DNA of 7,072 nt. It comes from Alectryocaccomicrobium faecavium (lineage in GTDB: Bacteria; Bacillota; Clostridia; Christensenellales; Aristaeellaceae). The stretch's first letter is position 1. The number at the start of each line of letters is the position of its first letter. The translations under genes were made by a program, and so were the position numbers. This document shows positions 1 through 6,527 of this stretch, piece by piece. The DNA lies in assembly GCA_018713425.1 (NCBI GenBank), contig DVOT01000113.1:1-7072 (forward strand). The letters are read 5' to 3'. The notes below the pieces were generated by a model, which was not told where the DNA came from, made no database searches, and saw nothing but the letters and a program-made list of their open reading frames with translations.

Positions 1-160
1 TGCGAGTGCGAAGCTCTTGGGGTGGTCCGTCAGGCCATTGCCTTTCCATTGTACAACTTTGGCAATGAGTTGTCCCGCGCCGCGACTGGCTGCCTCGGTC
101 TTGGGGCTCTTATATAGTAACAGAGGCGGGAACGCTGCAAGCTGCCAGGCGCAGCAGGGT
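1..160. other. Non-coding left flank with small inverted repeats
   Basis: I see no credible gene here; the short reading frames have no plausible ribosome binding site or recognisable product. The stretch contains several small inverted repeats. A 7-base pair of arms lies at 36-42 and 61-67, and an alternative 6-base pair (ACAACT/AGTTGT) at 53-58 and 68-73. The palindrome TTGTACAA is at 49-56, and a 5-bp stem GCTGC/GCAGC with a 5-base loop is at 141-155. It runs directly into the 50-base repeat at 161. My inference is that it may belong to the same repeat unit, but the sequence outside the other repeat copy does not match it, so the window alone cannot show this. Confidence 0.45.
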
Positions 161-210
161 GACCATTGCGAATTGTGGATAGTTTACTCCCCCGTCCACC
201 AACTTGGCAA
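161..210 (+). repeat. Left copy of a 50-base inverted repeat
   Basis: This 50-base segment matches the reverse complement of 6926-6975 at 45 of 50 positions, with differences at 183, 186, 202, 205 and 207. The first 22 bases are identical. Within it, 173-180 and 194-202 can fold into an 8-bp stem with one bulged C and a 13-base loop. Two of the five differences fall in the loop, and the one at 202 only changes a T-A pair to a T-G wobble, so folding is kept in both copies. Read as protein, each copy begins MRIVDSLLPRPP, but I judge this a by-product of the repeat and not a gene. The copy sits upstream of the cimA promoter. Confidence 0.88.
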
Positions 211-228
211 AAAGACTTTTTTGACAAG
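203..228. repeat. Imperfect palindrome around a T6 tract
   Basis: The left arm (203-214: CTTGGC followed by AAAAAG) faces the right arm (216-228: CTTTTTT followed by GACAAG) across a single central base. One arm carries an extra T and there is one non-pairing position. It overlaps the inner end of the 50-base repeat and includes the T run at 217-222. It could be a protein-binding site or a remnant of a repeat end. With a one-base centre it is not a good RNA hairpin as it stands. Confidence 0.45.
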
Positions 229-243
229 CTGTATTATAACCTT

Positions 244-277
244 CCCGCGCTTGCAATTGGCGCGGGCTTTTGTTATT
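244..277 (+). terminator. GC hairpin with U-rich tail before cimA
   Basis: A perfect 7-bp stem, CCCGCGC (244-250) with GCGCGGG (260-266), encloses a 9-base loop and is followed by CTTTTGTTATT. This is the form of an intrinsic terminator for transcription arriving from the left. The tail is interrupted by a G, so strength is uncertain. The loop and right arm overlap the proposed promoter of cimA (251-279), so the element could both end upstream transcription and, as DNA, lie within the cimA promoter. Confidence 0.6.
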
Positions 278-279
278 AT
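251..279 (+). promoter_or_regulatory. Candidate extended -10 promoter for cimA
   Basis: TTGCAA (251-256, 4 of 6 to the sigma-A -35 consensus) is followed after 17 bases by TATTAT (274-279, 5 of 6 to the -10). A TG at 271-272 one base before the -10 forms an extended -10 motif. Transcription would start near 285-287, giving a leader of roughly 20 bases before the cimA start at 307. No other site in the left flank has acceptable spacing on the + strand: the perfect TTGACA at 221-226 has only GC-rich sequence where its -10 should be. Confidence 0.5.
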
Positions 280-306
280 ATAGCGAGTATATGGCGAGGG
301 ATGTAT

Positions 307-1866
307 ATGCGAATAGAAACGCTGGATACGACGCTGCGCGACGGCGCACAGGCCGAGGGCGTGGTGTTCTCCATCGAGGATAAGCTGAAAATCATCCGCG
401 CGCTGGACGAGTTGGGCGTGGATTATATCGAGGCGGGCAATCCTTGCGCGAATCCGAAGGACGAAAAGCTCTTCGATTTCGCGCGGGAGCATTTGCGTCT
501 AAAAAACGCCCAATTGGCCGCCTTTGGCATGACCTGCCGCGCGGGCGTGCCCGCGGAGGAAGACGCGCAGTTGCGAAGGCTGGCCGCGTTTGATGCGGGC
601 GTGGTCTCGCTGGTGGGCAAAGCCTGCGCGTTCCAGGTGCGCGAAGTGCTGCGCGCCACGCTGGAGGAAAACCTGCGCATGGTTTCGCAGTCCATCGCGT
701 TTTTGGCCTCGCGCGGGCTGGCGGTTTTTTTCGATGCGGAGCACTTTTTCGATGGCTACGCCAAGGAACCCGCCTACGCGCTGGAAGTGCTCGCCGCGGC
801 CGTGCGGGCGGGCGCGCGGCGGCTCGTGCTGTGCGACACCAACGGCGGCACGCTGCCCAGCCAGATCGAAAGCGCCGTGCGCGCCGTAACGGAGCGCTTC
901 GGCCCCATCGCCGCCATCCACGCGCACAACGATTCCGGGCTGGCCACGGCCTGCTCGCTCTTTGGCGTGCGCGGCGGCGCGGTGCAGGTGCAGGGCACGA
1001 TCAACGGCTATGGCGAGCGCTGCGGCAACGCGAACCTGTGCGCGGTGCTGCCCAACCTGGCGCTGAAGATGGGCTATGCGGTGCTCACGGGCGATAGCCT
1101 CACCCGGCTTTCGCGTACCGCGCGCTTTGTTTCGGAAATCGCAAACATCCAGATGAACGAAAAAAGCCCCTATGTGGGCCGCTCCGCGTTCGCGCACAAG
1201 GGCGGCATGCACATCGACGGCGTTCTCAAAAACCCGCACACCTTCGAGCACGTGCCGCCCGAGCGCGTGGGCAACCACCGGCGCTATCTCATCAGCGAGC
1301 AGGCCGGGCGCGGCGCGCTGATGCTGAAGCTGGCGCAAATCGCGCCGGACGTTTCGCGCGAAAGCGAAGAGGCGGCGCGCATCATGACCATGCTCAAGTC
1401 GCTGGAGGCGGAGGGCTATTCGTTTGAGGACGCGGACGCTTCGCTGGAATTGCGCATCCTGGGCGCGCTGAACCGGCGCAGGGAATTCTTCCGCGTGCTG
1501 GATTTCCACGTGATTTCCCAAAAGCCGGAGGACAGCGCGAACGCGCAGGCGTATGTGAAAGTGGCCGTGGATGGCCAGGTGGAAATCACCGCCGACGAGG
1601 GCGACGGCCCGGTGAACGCGCTGGACCGCGCGCTGCGCAAGGCGCTTCTGCGCTTCTATCCCCTGCTGGGCGGCGCGCGGCTGGTGGATTTTAAGGTGCG
1701 CGTGGTCGCCAGCCATGGCACCGCCTCCGTGGTGCGCGTGTTCATCGAATCGACGGACGGCGAGCGCGCCTGGTCGACCGTGGGCGTTTCTTCCAATGTG
1801 ATTGAGGCGAGCTTCATCGCCCTTTCGGATTCCATAGAATACCTGCTGATGCTGGAAAGTAAGTGA
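307..1866 (+). CDS. cimA: (R)-citramalate synthase (CimA), 519 aa
   Basis: Predicted to condense acetyl-CoA with pyruvate to (R)-citramalate in the cytoplasm, the entry to the threonine-independent isoleucine route. The N-terminal HMGL-like barrel shows DTTLRDGAQ at residues 7-15 (D12 a likely metal ligand), HAHND at 205-209 (H205 and H207 likely metal ligands) and the glycine-rich GERCGNAN at about 236-243. The AHKGGMH segment near 296-302 and the following VLKNP are typical of the CimA branch as opposed to 2-isopropylmalate synthase. From about residue 390 a LeuA-type allosteric domain runs to the end, suggesting feedback control, probably by isoleucine. Length fits the clostridial CimA family (about 520-540 aa). 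The frame is open from 166, but I choose ATG 307: GCGAGGG ends 6 bases before it, whereas ATG 301 directly abuts that site. Isopropylmalate or homocitrate synthase activity cannot be fully excluded. parA follows after 7 bases, suggesting co-transcription. Confidence 0.9.
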   Translation: MRIETLDTTLRDGAQAEGVVFSIEDKLKIIRALDELGVDYIEAGNPCANPKDEKLFDFAREHLRLKNAQLAAFGMTCRAGVPAEEDAQLRRLAAFDAGVVSLVGKACAFQVREVLRATLEENLRMVSQSIAFLASRGLAVFFDAEHFFDGYAKEPAYALEVLAAAVRAGARRLVLCDTNGGTLPSQIESAVRAVTERFGPIAAIHAHNDSGLATACSLFGVRGGAVQVQGTINGYGERCGNANLCAVLPNLALKMGYAVLTGDSLTRLSRTARFVSEIANIQMNEKSPYVGRSAFAHKGGMHIDGVLKNPHTFEHVPPERVGNHRRYLISEQAGRGALMLKLAQIAPDVSRESEEAARIMTMLKSLEAEGYSFEDADASLELRILGALNRRREFFRVLDFHVISQKPEDSANAQAYVKVAVDGQVEITADEGDGPVNALDRALRKALLRFYPLLGGARLVDFKVRVVASHGTASVVRVFIESTDGERAWSTVGVSSNVIEASFIALSDSIEYLLMLESK

Positions 1867-1873
1867 AATACGC

Positions 1874-2638
1874 ATGGGAAAAATCATCGCGATTACCAAC
1901 CAGAAGGGCGGCGTGGGCAAAACGACCACGGCCATCAACCTTTCGGCCTGCGTGGCCGCGAGGGGCAAGCGCACGCTGCTGGTGGATCTGGATCCGCAGG
2001 GCAACGCCACCAGCGGCCTGGGCAAGAGCGCCAAGGGGCGTTCCTCCGTTTACGATGTGTTGACCGGCGACGCCGAGGCCAACGCCGCCGTGATGGAAAC
2101 GGCGGTGCGCGGCCTTTCCCTGCTGCCTTCCGATATTGCGCTGGCGGGCGCGGAAATCGAACTGGTGGCCATGGACGAGCGCGAAACGCGCATGCGCGAC
2201 GCACTCGCGCCCCTGCGCGATACGTATGAATACATCTTCATCGACTGCCCCCCGTCGCTGGGCCTCTTGACCCTGAACGCGCTCACCGCGGCGGACAGCG
2301 TGATCATCCCCATCCAGTGCGAATACTACGCGCTGGAAGGCGTCGGCCAACTGGTGAACACGCTCAACCTGGTGCGCAAGCGCCTGAACCCTTCGCTGGA
2401 TGTGGAAGGCGTGGTGCTCACCATGCTCGACGGCCGCACCAACCTGGGCATCCAGGTGGTGGGCGAGGTGAAGCGGCACTTTAAGGGCAAAGTGTTCGGC
2501 GCGATCGTGCCGCGCAACGTGCGCCTGAGCGAAGCGCCGAGCCACGGCAAGCCCATCCACCTTTACGACGCGAAATGCCCCGGCGCGGAAGCCTATTTCG
2601 CGCTGGCGGACGAATTGATGGAAAGGAACAGGCTATGA
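1874..2638 (+). CDS. parA: ParA/Soj chromosome-partition ATPase, 254 aa
   Basis: A cytoplasmic, nucleoid-binding ATPase of the ParA/MinD superfamily. With ParB it helps segregate the chromosome origin; Soj proteins also influence replication initiation and, in spore formers, entry to sporulation. The deviant Walker A motif KGGVGKTT is at residues 11-18 (signature lysine K11, catalytic-loop lysine K16). The A' motif with DLDPQGN is at 38-44 and Walker B, IFIDCPP, at 121-127. The C-terminal stretch containing VRLSEAPSHGKPI is characteristic of chromosomal Soj proteins. At 254 aa without an N-terminal helix-turn-helix extension it matches chromosomal (type Ib-like) ParA, not plasmid type Ia. The Shine-Dalgarno is weak (GGAAAG-like, within the end of cimA), so expression may depend on translation of cimA. 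Its stop overlaps the parB start by 4 bases. Confidence 0.96.
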   Translation: MGKIIAITNQKGGVGKTTTAINLSACVAARGKRTLLVDLDPQGNATSGLGKSAKGRSSVYDVLTGDAEANAAVMETAVRGLSLLPSDIALAGAEIELVAMDERETRMRDALAPLRDTYEYIFIDCPPSLGLLTLNALTAADSVIIPIQCEYYALEGVGQLVNTLNLVRKRLNPSLDVEGVVLTMLDGRTNLGIQVVGEVKRHFKGKVFGAIVPRNVRLSEAPSHGKPIHLYDAKCPGAEAYFALADELMERNRL

Positions 2639-3513
2639 GCACAGGAAAACGGGGCCTTGGGCGCGGGCTGGACGCGCTGTTGGGCACAGACGCGCCGGAA
2701 GAGCAAATCGCGGGGCACATCGACGCGGTGATGCAATTGCCCATCACGAAAATCGACGTAAATCCCGGCCAGCCACGGCGCACCTTTGACGAAAAAGCGC
2801 TCATGGAGCTGGCGGAATCCATCCGCAGCGTGGGCGTGATCCAGCCCATTGTGGTGGCGCAGCGAGCGGGGCGGTACACGATCATCGCGGGCGAGCGGCG
2901 CTACCGGGCCGCCCGCTTGGCGGGTCTAAAGGAAATGCCGGCCATCGTGCGCGATTGGGACGAGGCCGTGCGGCTGGAAGCGGCGCTGATTGAAAACCTG
3001 CAGCGCGAAGATCTCAACCCCATTGAAGAAGCGCTGGGCGTGAAAAACCTGATGGAGCAGTGTGGCTACACGCAGGAGCGCGCCGCCGAGCGGCTGGGCA
3101 AGAGCCGTCCCGCCGTGGCCAACCTTTTGCGCCTGCTCACGCTGGACGAGCGCGTGATCGAAATGGTGCGCGCGGGCCAGCTTTCCGCCGGGCACGCGCG
3201 CGCGCTGGTCACGGTTTCCAAGGAACGGCAGGTGAAGCTCGCCGAATTGACCGTGCAGCAGGGCTTTTCCGTGCGCCAACTCGAGCGCATCTGCGCCCAG
3301 CCCGAACCGGAAAAGAAGGACGCGCCCGCGGAAAAACCCGTGCGCGCGGGCGAACTCAACGATTTGGAGCGCATGGCGCGCGAGATTTTCGGCACGCGCG
3401 CCAAGATCGAGGGCGACGAGGACAAGGGCCGCTTGATCCTCAATTACTACAGCCAGGACGATTTGCAGCGCATTTGGGAAATTCTGGAATTCATGCGCCA
3501 GGGCGGCGCATAA
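2635..3513 (+). CDS. parB: ParB/Spo0J centromere-binding CTPase, 292 aa
   Basis: ParB binds parS sites near the origin, spreads as a CTP-dependent clamp, recruits SMC and stimulates the ATPase of its partner ParA. The N-terminal KRGLGRGLDALLG (residues 5-17) carries the conserved basic ParA-contact motif. The CTP-binding domain contains GERRYRAAR (86-94) and ENLQREDLNPIEEA (120-133). A helix-turn-helix lies at about 145-168, and a C-terminal dimerisation region follows a short charged linker rich in Glu, Lys and Pro (about 222-240). The start is ATG 2635, overlapping the parA stop (ATGA), with AAAGGA 7 bases upstream; the frame extends further upstream but without support. The 4-base overlap implies translational coupling with parA. 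I found no convincing parS site in the window. Confidence 0.96.
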   Translation: MSTGKRGLGRGLDALLGTDAPEEQIAGHIDAVMQLPITKIDVNPGQPRRTFDEKALMELAESIRSVGVIQPIVVAQRAGRYTIIAGERRYRAARLAGLKEMPAIVRDWDEAVRLEAALIENLQREDLNPIEEALGVKNLMEQCGYTQERAAERLGKSRPAVANLLRLLTLDERVIEMVRAGQLSAGHARALVTVSKERQVKLAELTVQQGFSVRQLERICAQPEPEKKDAPAEKPVRAGELNDLERMAREIFGTRAKIEGDEDKGRLILNYYSQDDLQRIWEILEFMRQGGA

Positions 3514-3543
3514 TAGAGCGTTGACAATAAGGAGGGCCTTCGC

Positions 3544-4176
3544 ATGAAGACGATTCGCAAGCTCGCCGCGCCGGTTTTGCCGTTTGCCGGGGAATTTTCC
3601 CCCGAACAACTGCCGCAGGCGTGGCAGAATCTGGAAGAATGGGAAATCGCCTGCTATCCCTGGAGCGCGCCGGATGGCTACCGGCCGAAGGCGTGCGCGC
3701 GCGTGGGCGTCCACGAGGGCGATTTGCACGTTTTGATGTACGCCCTGGAGCCCGCCATCCAGGCCCGGGAAACCCGGGTGGGCGGCGCGGTTTGCGTGGA
3801 TTCGTGCCTGGAATTCTTCGTGCAGCCGCTGGAAAGCGACGAACGTTACCTGAATTTCGAGGCCAATCCCTTGGGCACGATGCACCTGGGCATCGGCGCG
3901 GGCCGCGCGGGCCGCACGGTGTTCTCTCCCCTGCCGGAAGGCGTTTGCCCCGTCGCCAGCGAGCACCGCGGCGCCTGGTGGGCGGTGTATTACAAAATCC
4001 CTGGCAGCTTCCTTGAGGCCCAGTTTGGCCGCCCGCTGGGCGAGCGCGTGCGCGCCAATTGCTACACCTGCGACGAAAGCATCCATCCGCACTTTGGCAC
4101 GCTCTTTCCCGTGAACGCGCCCAAGCCCGATTTCCACCGCCCCGAGTGTTTCCAAACCATTGCCGTGGAAATCTAA
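3544..4176 (+). CDS. CBM9-like domain protein, cytoplasmic, 210 aa
   Basis: Resembles the family 9-like carbohydrate-binding domain proteins (DOMON-like beta sandwich) found as stand-alone proteins in Firmicutes and Bacteroidetes. Family-like landmarks are DSCLEFFVQP (residues 86-95), YLNFEANPLG (102-111), an Arg/Gly-rich turn at 119-124, WWAVYYKIP (145-153), and a C-terminal segment with FPVNAPKPDFHRPECF (188-203). There is no signal peptide or transmembrane segment, so it is probably cytoplasmic, which is odd for a carbohydrate-binding module; the real ligand is unknown. The whole protein is little more than the single domain. ATG 3544 is preceded by AAGGAGG 8 bases upstream. It lies 30 bases after parB, and nothing in the neighbourhood encodes a glycoside hydrolase. 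Confidence 0.85.
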   Translation: MKTIRKLAAPVLPFAGEFSPEQLPQAWQNLEEWEIACYPWSAPDGYRPKACARVGVHEGDLHVLMYALEPAIQARETRVGGAVCVDSCLEFFVQPLESDERYLNFEANPLGTMHLGIGAGRAGRTVFSPLPEGVCPVASEHRGAWWAVYYKIPGSFLEAQFGRPLGERVRANCYTCDESIHPHFGTLFPVNAPKPDFHRPECFQTIAVEI

Positions 4177-4218
4177 AAGGCCGCCGAAACCAATCATCGC
4201 ATTTGAGGAGGGATGACC

Positions 4219-5859
4219 ATGCAATTTACGCTCAACGGAACCCAGATGACGCTAAAAGAAGGCCAAGATTACCGCGCCGCGGCGGAAACGCTGCTGCCGG
4301 GCCGCCGGGCGCTTGCCGTGCGCGTAAATGGCAGCACGCTCCCGCTCAGTGCGGTTCCCCGGGAAGGCGAACAAGCGCGGCTGTTGACCTATGCCGACGA
4401 GGAGGGCCGCCGGGTATACGAGCGCTCCTTGCGGTTTGTGTTTTTGTGCGCGGCCCGGCGCGCGCTGCCCGGGGTGCGCATGCGCGTGGAGCATTCCATC
4501 CGGCGCGGCATCTATATCGTGCCGGACGCCCCAATCACCCAGGACGCGGTGGACGCGCTGAAGCGCGAAATGTGCGCGATCGTCGCGGCGGACCTGCCCT
4601 TTGAAAAGCGCGCCATCTCGCGCGAGGACGCCACGGCGCTTTTCCGCGCGCGCGGCGATGTGGACAAAGTGCGCCTTTTGCACTACCGGCCCTATGAGCA
4701 CTTCCAGCTCTACGAGTGCGACGGCATGCCGGAATACTTCTATGGGGAAATGGTTCCCTCCACGGGCTATGTGCCGGTGTTCGATCTGCGCCTGTTGCTG
4801 CCGGGCCTGGCGCTGCTGCTGCCCGACCGGGCGGATCCCTCGCGCGCCAGCAGGCTGGTGGAGCTGCCCAAGCTGATGCGCACCTTTGCCGAAAGCGCGC
4901 GCTGGAACGAGATCCTGGGCATCTCCAACGTGGCCGATCTCAACGAAATGATCGAAAAGCGCACGCTGCGCGAATTCATCCGCGTCAACGAGGAATTGCA
5001 CGAGATTTCCCTGGTGAACATCGCGCAGAAATTCCTCGCCAGCGGCGCGCGGCTGATCCTGGTGGCGGGGCCGTCCTCTTCGGGCAAGACCACGATGACG
5101 CACCGGCTCTCCATCCTGCTGCGGGCCATGGGGCATTTGCCCATGAAAATTTCGCTGGACGATTATTATCTCGACCGCGACGCCATCCCCGTGGACGAAA
5201 ACGGCGAGCGCGACCTGGAAAACCCGGACACGCTGGATCTGAAGCTGCTGGGCGAACATTTGGTGGCGCTGTTGCAGGGCGAGGAAATCGAAGCGCCGCA
5301 GTTTGATTTCGTCACGGGCAAGCGCAGCGAAAAAACGCACAAGCTGCGCGCCGGAAGCGACCAGCCGATCCTCATCGAGGGCATCCATGCGCTCAACGAC
5401 CGGCTCACCAGCCAGGTGCCCCGGGAGATGAAATTCATGATCTACATCTCCGCGCTCACCACCATCAACCTGGACGATCACAACCGCATCCGCACCACGG
5501 ACGCGCGGCTGTTGCGCCGCATGGTGCGCGATTCGCTGTTCCGCGGCACGCCACCGGACGAAACCATGGATATGTGGGATTCCGTGCGCGCGGGCGAGGA
5601 GAAGTACATCTTCCCCTATCAGGAGCGCGCGGACGTGATGTTCAATTCCTCGCTGAGCTACGAGTTGGCCATTCTCAAAAAGTACGCCTACCCCATGCTC
5701 GCGCAAATTTCGCCCGAAAGCCGCAACTACACCCTCGCGCGGCGGCTGGTGAAATTTTTGAACTACGTGCACACCGCCGATGTGGAAAACGAGATTCCCC
5801 TCAACTCCATCCTGCGCGAATTCATCGGCGGCTGCTGTTTTTATCAATCCTTGGATTAA
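4219..5859 (+). CDS. Nucleoside (uridine) kinase with ThrRS-like N-terminal domains, 546 aa
   Basis: A fusion of a TGS-like segment (about 1-60), a region resembling the ThrRS second additional (editing) domain (about 85-205), and a P-loop kinase of the uridine kinase/phosphoribulokinase family (about 275-480). The kinase part has Walker A GPSSSGKTT (284-292), the substrate-loop DDYY (314-317), a DxDTLD-like segment downstream, LIEGIHALN, and an arginine-rich lid around RIRTTDARLLRR (423-434). Expected reaction: NTP-dependent phosphorylation of uridine, cytidine or a related nucleoside; the substrate is not proven. In the editing-like domain the ThrRS metal-ligand Cys and His are replaced: YFYGEMVPSTG (173-183) stands where ThrRS has a Cys and a His before the VP(S/N)TG turn. 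A regulatory or RNA-binding role is therefore more likely than editing. I prefer ATG 4219, 6 bases after GAGGAGGG; the ATG at 4213 directly abuts that site. The family is widespread in Clostridia. Confidence 0.88.
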   Translation: MQFTLNGTQMTLKEGQDYRAAAETLLPGRRALAVRVNGSTLPLSAVPREGEQARLLTYADEEGRRVYERSLRFVFLCAARRALPGVRMRVEHSIRRGIYIVPDAPITQDAVDALKREMCAIVAADLPFEKRAISREDATALFRARGDVDKVRLLHYRPYEHFQLYECDGMPEYFYGEMVPSTGYVPVFDLRLLLPGLALLLPDRADPSRASRLVELPKLMRTFAESARWNEILGISNVADLNEMIEKRTLREFIRVNEELHEISLVNIAQKFLASGARLILVAGPSSSGKTTMTHRLSILLRAMGHLPMKISLDDYYLDRDAIPVDENGERDLENPDTLDLKLLGEHLVALLQGEEIEAPQFDFVTGKRSEKTHKLRAGSDQPILIEGIHALNDRLTSQVPREMKFMIYISALTTINLDDHNRIRTTDARLLRRMVRDSLFRGTPPDETMDMWDSVRAGEEKYIFPYQERADVMFNSSLSYELAILKKYAYPMLAQISPESRNYTLARRLVKFLNYVHTADVENEIPLNSILREFIGGCCFYQSLD

Positions 5860-5871
5860 ACTTCCGCCGCC

Positions 5872-5887
5872 TGCGCATAATAGCGCA
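5872..5887. repeat. Small inverted repeat before the lipoprotein gene
   Basis: TGCGC (5872-5876) and GCGCA (5883-5887) flank ATAATA. The element contains CATAAT (5876-5881), which resembles a sigma-A -10 hexamer, but the only upstream -35-like sequence (TTGGAT, 5851-5856) matches 3 of 6 and is 19 bases away. It may be an operator-like palindrome or simply chance; I do not call a promoter. Confidence 0.3.
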
Positions 5888-5906
5888 TGCAAGGGAGGTT
5901 TGAACC

Positions 5907-6476
5907 ATGAAATTGCGCAAATCACAAATGGCTGCACTCTTACTCATCGCCTTGTCGCTCATCCTGGGCGCGTGCATGAACACGGCGTCCTCGCCTGAGG
6001 CGACGCAGGATCCGTTCACCGGCGCGGGCACTTCCACCGGTTTGCCCGCCGCCAGCGCCACGCCCGGCGCGCCCGCGCAGGACGCGGACAACGCTAGCGG
6101 GCAGAACGCGCAAAACGCGCAAATCGGCACGGCCCAGCGCTATGATTGGCACGCCAACGCGGAAACCGTGGAAAACCGCGTGGGCCAGATTTCGGAAATC
6201 TCCGAATGCCGCATCCTCGTTAGCGGCGATACGGCGCTGGTGGGCGTGAAATTCACCCCGCAATACCAGGGCGAAATGACCGAGCGCATCCGCGATATGA
6301 TCGCCGGACAGGTGAAGGCCGCCGATCCCATGCTGCAAACCGTGGCCGTTACCGCCAACGCGGACGACGTGGCGCGCATCTTTGAGATGAGCGACGCCGT
6401 CAAATCCGGCCAGAGCGTGGATGAACTGGATAGCGATATCGATAGCATCGTGCGCAACGCCACCACCATGCGGTAA
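5907..6476 (+). CDS. YhcN/YlaJ-type lipoprotein, 189 aa
   Basis: A short basic N-terminus and hydrophobic segment (about residues 8-20) end in the lipobox LGAC (20-23), so C23 should be lipidated and the protein anchored to the outer face of the membrane. A low-complexity linker rich in Ala, Thr, Pro, Gly and Asn follows (about 24-75). The C-terminal domain (about 80-189) has the pattern of YhcN/YlaJ spore lipoproteins: repeated small domain with ENRVGQISEISECRILVSGD, TALVGVKF and a later ERIRDMI helix followed by a VAVTANADDVARIFEM strand-helix. Members in Bacillus are associated with the spore or its germination; the exact biochemical role is not known. AAGGGAGG lies 8 bases before ATG 5907. 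The final 35 residues are rich in Asp and Ser. The family call is by pattern, so moderately sure. Confidence 0.8.
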   Translation: MKLRKSQMAALLLIALSLILGACMNTASSPEATQDPFTGAGTSTGLPAASATPGAPAQDADNASGQNAQNAQIGTAQRYDWHANAETVENRVGQISEISECRILVSGDTALVGVKFTPQYQGEMTERIRDMIAGQVKAADPMLQTVAVTANADDVARIFEMSDAVKSGQSVDELDSDIDSIVRNATTMR

Positions 6477-6489
6477 GAGCCAAATTTTC

Positions 6490-6527
6490 CCGTCCGCCCC
6501 CGGTTCTTTTGGCCGGGCGGCGGACGG
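6490..6527. other. Strong hairpin between lipoprotein gene and comEA
   Basis: A 9-bp stem (6490-6498 with 6519-6527) continues after one bulged C into a further 5-bp GC stem (6499-6503 with 6513-6517), closing a 9-base loop that contains TTCTTTT. It lies 13 bases after the lipoprotein stop. It has no U-tract after it in either direction, so a classical intrinsic terminator is not supported. It may be an mRNA-stabilising or processing structure, or a Rho-independent terminator of unusual form, that sets comEA output apart from the upstream genes. Confidence 0.6.

Noticed and set aside
221..226. Perfect TTGACA as the -35 of a + strand promoter
   Set aside because: The -10 would fall in the GC hairpin arm (about 244-249), and the nearer TATTAT is only 5 bases away.
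233..238. Perfect TATAAT on the minus strand as a divergent promoter
   Set aside because: The sequence 16-18 bases upstream on that strand (about 255-262) has no -35 similarity, and no minus-strand gene is visible to the left.
166..306. N-terminal extension of cimA starting MRIVDSLL, and the matching minus-strand frame from 6970
   Set aside because: Both starts fall in the two repeat copies, so the shared peptide is a product of the repeat DNA. The CimA family begins at the DTTLRDG region, and a good ribosome binding site precedes ATG 307.
1500..1518. CACGTG-centred sequence as a possible parS site
   Set aside because: The flanks match the parS consensus TGTTTCACGTGAAACA poorly (about 9 of 16 positions, most of them the central hexamer). 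It lies inside cimA. The CACGTG near 1248 is worse.
499..2034. Very long antisense open frames (such as 499-2034, 2926-4224 and 4252-5937 on the minus strand)
   Set aside because: They lie opposite well-supported genes, have His/Arg/Ala-rich compositions and lack ribosome binding sites. Strong GC bias at third codon positions removes antisense stop codons and explains them.
3521..3526. TTGACA between parB and the CBM9-like gene
   Set aside because: A -10 at 17 bases would fall on the start codon of the next gene and does not resemble TATAAT.
3507..5883. Shared 11-mer GCGCATAATAG after parB (3507-3517) and before the lipoprotein gene (5873-5883)
   Set aside because: The first instance includes the parB stop codon and has no inverted partner. 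Eleven shared bases in 7 kb of biased sequence can be chance.
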